This document shows, piece by piece, positions 20,465 to 24,191 of a DNA stretch of 24,191 nucleotides (positions are counted from its first letter, which is position 1; every line of letters begins with the position of its first letter). The stretch comes from a virus, in the IMG/VR virus record IMGVR_UViG_3300020141_000786, positions 1 through 24,191 of that record; one strand, 5' to 3'. Below the pieces are notes generated by a model. That model was not told the DNA's origin. It worked only from the letters and a program-made list of their open reading frames with translations, and searched no databases. Made by a program: the position numbers and the translations under genes.

Positions 20465-21054
20465 CGTTGCAGTCCTATTATCATAAATCTTGTATATAAC
20501 GGTAAGTTCATCTCTCCAGCCCATATAACATTAATGTTGCATTGTTTTTTAAATTCTTCTAAATCTGTTGCTGTTCTAATATGCTCAGGTATATTGTAGT
20601 TGTTACTTTGTAAAACAAGCAAACTGTTATAAGGCATACCTGATTTCCACAAGTCAAATTGATCCTGCGTAATATGTTCACAACTTGTGTTAATAATAAC
20701 ATCAGCATCACTGCGTAGTGTACACATATCTGCTGTTACAGCACGAAACCGACCTTCTATTTCTTCGCCTTTGTTCATCATGGCAGCAATAGCTTCGCAA
20801 GATGGGTCTATATCAATTGAGCGAATACTTTTAACTGTTATCTCACTTTGAAATAGCATACTAGCTAAGACTCCTACCCATCCGCCGTATATATCAATAC
20901 TAACAGGATTATGTAATCTATGCCTTAGATTTTTTATTAACCATTCTTTACTATTAAGTTGCCCGCTCCAAAATGCATCCATGGTACGCAGGGGATCTGG
21001 ACTTTGTCGGATAGCTTGCATCCAGTAGTGTAGGTGCTCAGTATCAATTAACAT
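20461..21054 (-). CDS. Class I SAM-dependent methyltransferase
   Basis: This 197-aa protein has a Rossmann methyltransferase core: SIDIYGGWVGVLASML (52-67, SAM-binding loop I with a Gly-Gly-Trp variant), SIRSIDIDPSCEAI (76-89, acidic loop II binding the ribose), FRAVTADMCTL (loop III) and VIINTSCEHIT (motif IV). The substrate is unknown; a small molecule or peptide is more likely than DNA because there is no target-recognition region. It is the last gene of the leftward block 23858-20461 and overlaps the upstream radical-SAM gene by 11 bp. Its stop overlaps that of the convergent sulfotransferase. Confidence 0.87.
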   Translation of the reverse strand: MLIDTEHLHYWMQAIRQSPDPLRTMDAFWSGQLNSKEWLIKNLRHRLHNPVSIDIYGGWVGVLASMLFQSEITVKSIRSIDIDPSCEAIAAMMNKGEEIEGRFRAVTADMCTLRSDADVIINTSCEHITQDQFDLWKSGMPYNSLLVLQSNNYNIPEHIRTATDLEEFKKQCNINVIWAGEMNLPLYTRFMIIGLQR

Positions 21055-22057
21055 ATATTGGTATTATCTTATTCTTTGTTGTAAAATCTACTTTGCGTTT
21101 AGGCATGTTTGTTTCAAAACCACACCAGCATCCATTTTGCGTACAAATCACCGGAACGATTTTTGGAGCAAATTTAGTAGTCAAGTCTATATCGTATATA
21201 TTATAAGCGATGTTATCGTTATATAACAAATTGTTGCATGCTCCAACAAATGAGCCGTCAATTTTGATTGAAAACCAGTCTACTCCTACATTGCACTCCC
21301 ATCCTCGAAAATCGTTTAACCGGTTTAAAAGAATGTAATTATCTGTTACTTTTTTCTTCTTACCATCAAGTCCGGTAATGTAAGGTGTAATACGAGGGGT
21401 TTTATTATTCCACAAGAACCAAAATATATTTGATCCCCTAGCTCTAACTTTTCCTATAACTTTCTTTTGTTCATCTGTGTAGTTGACATCTTTATGAAGA
21501 ATTTCGCCATACCTAATAGACCATCGACGCTTACTCTTCTTATAATATTCTATAGTTTCTAAACATTTGTCCCAGTCCCAAGGATCCATTAATACAGTAG
21601 TAACTCCAATCACGCCCTGTTCATAGAGTAAATCAAGCAAATCTCTATTGTGTTCTACTTTGGAGAATTGTTGATGATGGCTAATCAGTACATAGTCTAA
21701 GTAAGGTGCTGCTTCTCTCCACCACGATAATTTTTTTGAACCGTTAGAAATCAAATTAAAAATGCAATTGTAATTTTCCTTGAAGTGTTTTATAAAATCA
21801 AGGAAGCGAGACCAGTGTGTAACTTCTCCGCCTAACAGACAAAATTCAAATCGTCTTTTATTAGTGTTTGCAATATAATAATCTAATACGTGCGATAAAT
21901 TTTTCACTAATAAATCGTAATCAGGCCATTTATACTCGGCAGCGTGTGACTCAGGCCAACAATACCAACATTGAAAATTGCAGATATCTCCGACAGAAAA
22001 ATCTATTCTTAGATAGTCATCTGGCCATTTCTGTTCTACTCTTATTATTGTATTCAT
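21044..22057 (-). CDS. Radical SAM enzyme with C-terminal Cys array
   Basis: This 337-aa protein has CNFQCWYC (C26, C30, C33), LLGGEV (76-79, GGEV in place of GGEP) and LISNGS as the third strand. The C-terminal array C255-x18-C274 ... C305-x4-C310-x-C312 matches 13647 and 22878. Cys-rich ends of this kind usually hold auxiliary [4Fe-4S] clusters. The ATG at 22057 has no Shine-Dalgarno sequence. A one-mismatch late-like element (TATAAACA, read leftward 22090-22083) lies 25 nt upstream and could be an internal promoter. It lies 36 bp after the SGNH gene at 22094 and overlaps the methyltransferase gene, all on the minus strand. Confidence 0.9.
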   Translation of the reverse strand: MNTIIRVEQKWPDDYLRIDFSVGDICNFQCWYCWPESHAAEYKWPDYDLLVKNLSHVLDYYIANTNKRRFEFCLLGGEVTHWSRFLDFIKHFKENYNCIFNLISNGSKKLSWWREAAPYLDYVLISHHQQFSKVEHNRDLLDLLYEQGVIGVTTVLMDPWDWDKCLETIEYYKKSKRRWSIRYGEILHKDVNYTDEQKKVIGKVRARGSNIFWFLWNNKTPRITPYITGLDGKKKKVTDNYILLNRLNDFRGWECNVGVDWFSIKIDGSFVGACNNLLYNDNIAYNIYDIDLTTKFAPKIVPVICTQNGCWCGFETNMPKRKVDFTTKNKIIPIYVN

Positions 22058-22093
22058 TTGTTAGTTAATTCTATATGAACATTGTTTATATTC

Positions 22094-22876
22094 TTAAATT
22101 TTATTTTTTTGTAGTGAAGCAGCTATGATTTCTGCAGTTTGCTTACAAGCAACAGGGCCAGGATGCATACAGTCTCTAGCAAAATCAATGTTTTTAATTT
22201 TTTCAAAGCTATTACTAAAATCTAATAATTTTTCAGTCTCATGATCGAACGAGTATTCATATACTACTGTTCGAGTTTTCCATATTAGTTGAAACATTTT
22301 CTGAGCTATAATTGCGTTAGCTTGAGGGTTATATTTATTTTTAGTCCACAAATCCATGTAATTATATTTTTCAAAACTCCAAGATCCATAATTTTCTACT
22401 CCAGTCTGATTGTAAGTCATACACCGGTCATAGGCAGGCCATCCCATTATCACAGCCTTCGGAGTAGGATAACCATCAGCTAAGATTACAGAATTATGTA
22501 AATTAAAATTCATAGATGTGCCGCCTTGGCCTAAATTTATAACCGGTATTTTTAGAATATTTTCTAGTTGACAGCTTATTGTATGAGAATCATCAACGCC
22601 TACACCGTATACATTAGAACAACCAAATATTACAATTGAATCTGCCCAATTTATTTTATCAAATTCTGTGGTCCTATATCCGTTAGAATTGTTGGTATAT
22701 TTTACCAAGTTAGTTCTATAGTACCAATCTTGAGGCTGTATTTTTAAATTTTTTTCATAAAGTAGTGGGGTATCCATTCCAGCCCATTCCCGTACCCCAT
22801 CACTATTATTCACAGGTATAAATTTGTTTTTCTTTAGATGTTTATCTATGTCAACAGGTAAAACGATATCTAGCAT
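22094..22876 (-). CDS. SGNH/GDSL-hydrolase-like protein
   Basis: This 260-aa protein has NSNGYRTTE (63-71), IVIFGCSNVYGVGV (S87 nucleophile block), INLGQGGTSMNFN (Gly and Asn blocks), VIMGWPAYDRC and a C-terminal DCMHPGP (D235, H238), giving an intact Ser and DxxH. It belongs with 405 and 7351 by the NSxGYRxxE motif. Likely it is a deacylase or acyltransferase acting on a glycan or lipid. It starts only 1 bp after the stop of the upstream radical-SAM gene, so the pair is co-transcribed. There is no signal peptide, so it is cytoplasmic. Confidence 0.87.
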   Translation of the reverse strand: MLDIVLPVDIDKHLKKNKFIPVNNSDGVREWAGMDTPLLYEKNLKIQPQDWYYRTNLVKYTNNSNGYRTTEFDKINWADSIVIFGCSNVYGVGVDDSHTISCQLENILKIPVINLGQGGTSMNFNLHNSVILADGYPTPKAVIMGWPAYDRCMTYNQTGVENYGSWSFEKYNYMDLWTKNKYNPQANAIIAQKMFQLIWKTRTVVYEYSFDHETEKLLDFSNSFEKIKNIDFARDCMHPGPVACKQTAEIIAASLQKNKI

Positions 22877-22877
22877 A

Positions 22878-23858
22878 TTATATTTTTATTTTAGGTATTT
22901 TACTATCAGCTGAGCTAACACAACTAGGCGTAGTGCATTGAACTGATTGTTTGAATAATTTAAATCCGCAATCCAATGTTCCTAATATTTGATCGTGACA
23001 GCTATAACTGCGTTTTACCTCATTGCCTCGTATTATAACACTTTGGTAGCCACTATTGCAAGACCAGTTTTGAAATTTATTAAATCCAAATGCATTAAAT
23101 CTTTCGGCTTGGTCGAATAAATGTTCAGTGCCATCTTGTTCATACAGTGCTATTTGATAAAGTTCTTCGCCGCTTGCACGTTGCGGAAATCCTTGTTGCA
23201 TTAGTTCTATCATTCTAGGACTATAACCATCCACTACCGAACTTGCTGTAGGATCACTTTGCGGTTTAAGTGTTACATTAATACCCCTGTCGGCAAAGCG
23301 TTGTAATCTTTTATACAAATCATAAAATTGCTCAGGCACCATTACTTGATTTATTGTTACATGAACACCGTCGTCCATTAACTGTAATATTTTGTGGGCA
23401 AAATCAATTTCATTGGCAAACTCTGCATGGAAGCTGGCTGTGATGCTCCTACGTTGTAACAACGAAGTATTACTTGCCCAATTTGCCCACCATTTGTTCC
23501 CTGGACTGAGATTGGTGGTCATATGTACACTTTGGTAAGGTGTAGTAGGACCGTCATCCAAATGTTTGATTAATTCGAGTAAATGTTTATAAGCAGTAGG
23601 TTCACCACCACTGAACGACCAATGGAACTGGTTAAACCCGTTGTCTCGTGCTTGACGCTTAATCTCATCTACAGTAGATTTATATACTTCAAGTGGTTGG
23701 TGATCAATTTGGTCACTGCGGGCATAGGGCCAGCAATAACTGCAATTATAGTTACAGAATCTACCCAAAATCCAACTGGTGGAAAATAATGGACGATCTA
23801 GCATTGTACGTTGTCCAAAACGTACAATATTTTGGAAAGGAATATTGTCGAAGCTCAT
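22878..23858 (-). CDS. Radical SAM enzyme with C-terminal Cys array
   Basis: This 326-aa protein has CNYNCSYC (C35, C39, C42), FSGGEP (84-87), HMTTNLS and a C-terminal set C267-x19-C287, C297, C308-x4-C313. It is closest in layout to 13647 (EWNLGKRCNYDCSYC against SWILGRFCNYNCSYC). It leads the leftward block 23858-20461, which runs radical SAM, SGNH, radical SAM, methyltransferase. The ATG at 23858 has no Shine-Dalgarno sequence; TAAATA of CGTAAATA (read leftward 23872-23865) ends 6 nt before it. The start codon overlaps the -35 box of the divergent tRNA promoter. The likely product is an Fe-S enzyme with auxiliary clusters; the substrate is unknown. Confidence 0.92.
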   Translation of the reverse strand: MSFDNIPFQNIVRFGQRTMLDRPLFSTSWILGRFCNYNCSYCWPYARSDQIDHQPLEVYKSTVDEIKRQARDNGFNQFHWSFSGGEPTAYKHLLELIKHLDDGPTTPYQSVHMTTNLSPGNKWWANWASNTSLLQRRSITASFHAEFANEIDFAHKILQLMDDGVHVTINQVMVPEQFYDLYKRLQRFADRGINVTLKPQSDPTASSVVDGYSPRMIELMQQGFPQRASGEELYQIALYEQDGTEHLFDQAERFNAFGFNKFQNWSCNSGYQSVIIRGNEVKRSYSCHDQILGTLDCGFKLFKQSVQCTTPSCVSSADSKIPKIKI

Positions 23859-23886
23859 TGACTTTATTTACGTTCGACTATATAAT
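23858..23886 (+). promoter_or_regulatory. Near-consensus sigma70 promoter (TTGACT-17-TATAAT)
   Basis: TTGACT at 23858-23863 and TATAAT at 23881-23886 are 17 bp apart. The predicted start point, about 23893, is the first base of the tRNA-like gene. The -35 box starts inside the start codon of the divergent gene that begins at 23858. Confidence 0.75.
23865..23872 (-). promoter_or_regulatory. Weak late-promoter-like element (CGTAAATA)
   Basis: Read leftward this is CGTAAATA, matching the last six bases of TATAAATA and ending 6 nt before the ATG at 23858. It resembles the short-spacing elements at 1135, 7331 and 10717, but the fit is only 6 of 8. Confidence 0.35.
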
Positions 23887-23892
23887 TAATAC

Positions 23893-23992
23893 GTAGACGT
23901 GAGTGGAACTTGGTATACCTCCTCCCTTCGGGGAGGGAACAGGGCTAGGCTATTAGCTGCCTTTGTAGGTTCGAATCCTACCGTCTACACCA
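23893..23992 (+). tRNA. tRNA-like gene with encoded CCA; anticodon unresolved
   Basis: A perfect 7-bp acceptor stem (GTAGACG 23893-23899 with CGTCTAC 23982-23988), a perfect T arm (GTAGG, loop TTCGAAT, CCTAC at 23965-23981), discriminator A and encoded CCA (23990-23992) are unmistakable. The D region (GTGGAACTTGGTATAC) resembles leucine tRNAs. The total of 100 nt is long even for a tRNA with a large variable arm. Where the anticodon arm should be, the sequence favours a hairpin CCTCCC-TTCG-GGGAGG. Alternatives are CTCCT/GGGAG with a 7-nt loop CCCTTCG that lacks T33, or TCCCT/AGGGA with a 6-nt loop. AGGGC/GCCTT (23941-23945 with 23959-23963) could be a long variable arm. I therefore assign no amino acid. 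Confidence 0.68.
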
Positions 23993-24016
23993 ACTTAGGC
24001 AAACGAAAGGCTCATG

Positions 24017-24191
24017 ATGAAAAAGATTGTTTTAACTGTAATGTTACTAGTATCAACTGTTGTCAATGCTGAATCAGCATATGATAAATTTCCAACAACT
24101 GGCGGCAAGTATTCTACTGTAGTAGTTACATATCGGCCGGTTGATAATGTTCAGCAAGCCTGCGATGCAGAAGCTCGCAAGCGTGACGGTA
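24017..24191 (+). CDS. Secreted small protein, N-terminal part (truncated by window edge)
   Basis: The frame runs from an ATG to the right edge without a stop. It begins MKKIVLTVMLLVSTVVNAES: two lysines, a hydrophobic core and VNA before a likely signal-peptidase cut at about residue 18. The mature part starts ESAYDKFPTTGGKYSTVVVTYRP and continues VDNVQQACDAEARKRDG, with a Cys that may pair with one further on. I do not recognise the family. ATG at 24014 is also in frame; I chose 24017 because AAAGG (24006-24010) is then 6 nt away. It follows the tRNA by 24 bp and probably shares its promoter. An exported phage protein would act in the host envelope. Confidence 0.75.
   Translation, partial: MKKIVLTVMLLVSTVVNAESAYDKFPTTGGKYSTVVVTYRPVDNVQQACDAEARKRDG

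Noticed and set aside
22083-22090. TATAAACA as a definite internal late promoter for 21044
   Set aside because: It has one mismatch at a core position and lies inside an apparent co-transcribed block; noted only in the gene entry.
5144-23858. A classical RiPP cluster with a precursor peptide
   Set aside because: The island is packed wall to wall and I see no short ORF with a leader and Cys/Gly-rich core; no transporter or leader peptidase is present either. A precursor elsewhere in the genome is not excluded.
23893-23992. tRNA gene as a phage attachment site
   Set aside because: No integrase, no repeated tRNA end and a T4-like promoter system argue for a lytic phage.
23881-23992. tmRNA in place of tRNA
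   Set aside because: It is only 100 nt, with no room for a tag-coding frame or pseudoknots, and the acceptor end lacks the typical Ala-tmRNA sequence.
1-24191. CRISPR arrays, insertion sequences and rRNA
   Set aside because: I saw no regularly spaced direct repeats, transposase-like motifs or rRNA-like conserved blocks.

Overview
The window looks like part of the genome of a T4-like (contractile-tailed) bacteriophage, probably from an uncultivated aquatic lineage. The evidence for this is: perfect or near-perfect T4-type late promoters (TATAAATA) at operon starts; a tail-fibre-like structural gene directly behind one of them; tightly overlapping genes on alternating strands; T4-like accessory genes (a polynucleotide-kinase-like P-loop protein, a metallophosphoesterase, a CX5R phosphatase, a GIY-YIG-like protein, a DUF2828-like protein); and AT-rich DNA. 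No integrase, transposase, CRISPR array or rRNA is visible.

Layout. (1) 1-391: end of a DUF2828/vWA-like gene and a UUCG-loop terminator. (2) 405-1127 (-): a lone SGNH-hydrolase-like gene. (3) 1166-4060 (+): two small-gene operons, each behind a consensus sigma70 promoter (TTGACA-17 bp-TATAAT). Each promoter is preceded by the same 18-bp palindrome. The genes encode a GIY-YIG-like protein, small unknown proteins, a phosphatase, a metallophosphoesterase and a kinase, and the block ends at a second strong terminator. (4) 4085-5147 (+): a late promoter and a repetitive tail-fibre/adhesin-like protein. (5) 5144-23858: a dense modification-enzyme island built of rightward and leftward blocks. (6) 23858-24191 (+): a sigma70 promoter, a tRNA-like gene with an odd anticodon region, and the start of a secreted small protein.

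The island is the notable part. In under 19 kb I count eight radical-SAM enzymes in four subgroups (two with an N-terminal Twitch/SPASM-like domain, two with LGDP plus a C-terminal SPASM-like domain, three CNxxCxYC-type with a C-terminal Cys array, one B12-binding-like). With them are four 2-oxoglutarate/Fe(II)-oxygenase-like proteins and four SGNH hydrolases (a fifth lies at 405-1127). Single copies of the following are also present: a PLP aminotransferase-like protein, a possible acetyltransferase, a QueC-like PP-loop ATPase, a degenerate kinase-like protein, a sulfotransferase and a SAM methyltransferase. Genes within a block are translationally coupled, and blocks meet tail to tail with overlapping stop codons and no strong terminators.

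Most block-leading genes have a late-promoter element (TATAAATA, or a variant ending TAAATA) either 4-7 nt or about 26 nt before the start codon. They mostly lack Shine-Dalgarno sequences, suggesting late and partly leaderless expression. My working inference is a late-expressed pathway that decorates a virion protein (the adjacent adhesin is one candidate) or a host-surface or small-molecule target. The sequence does not reveal the substrate, and no RiPP-like precursor peptide is visible inside the island.
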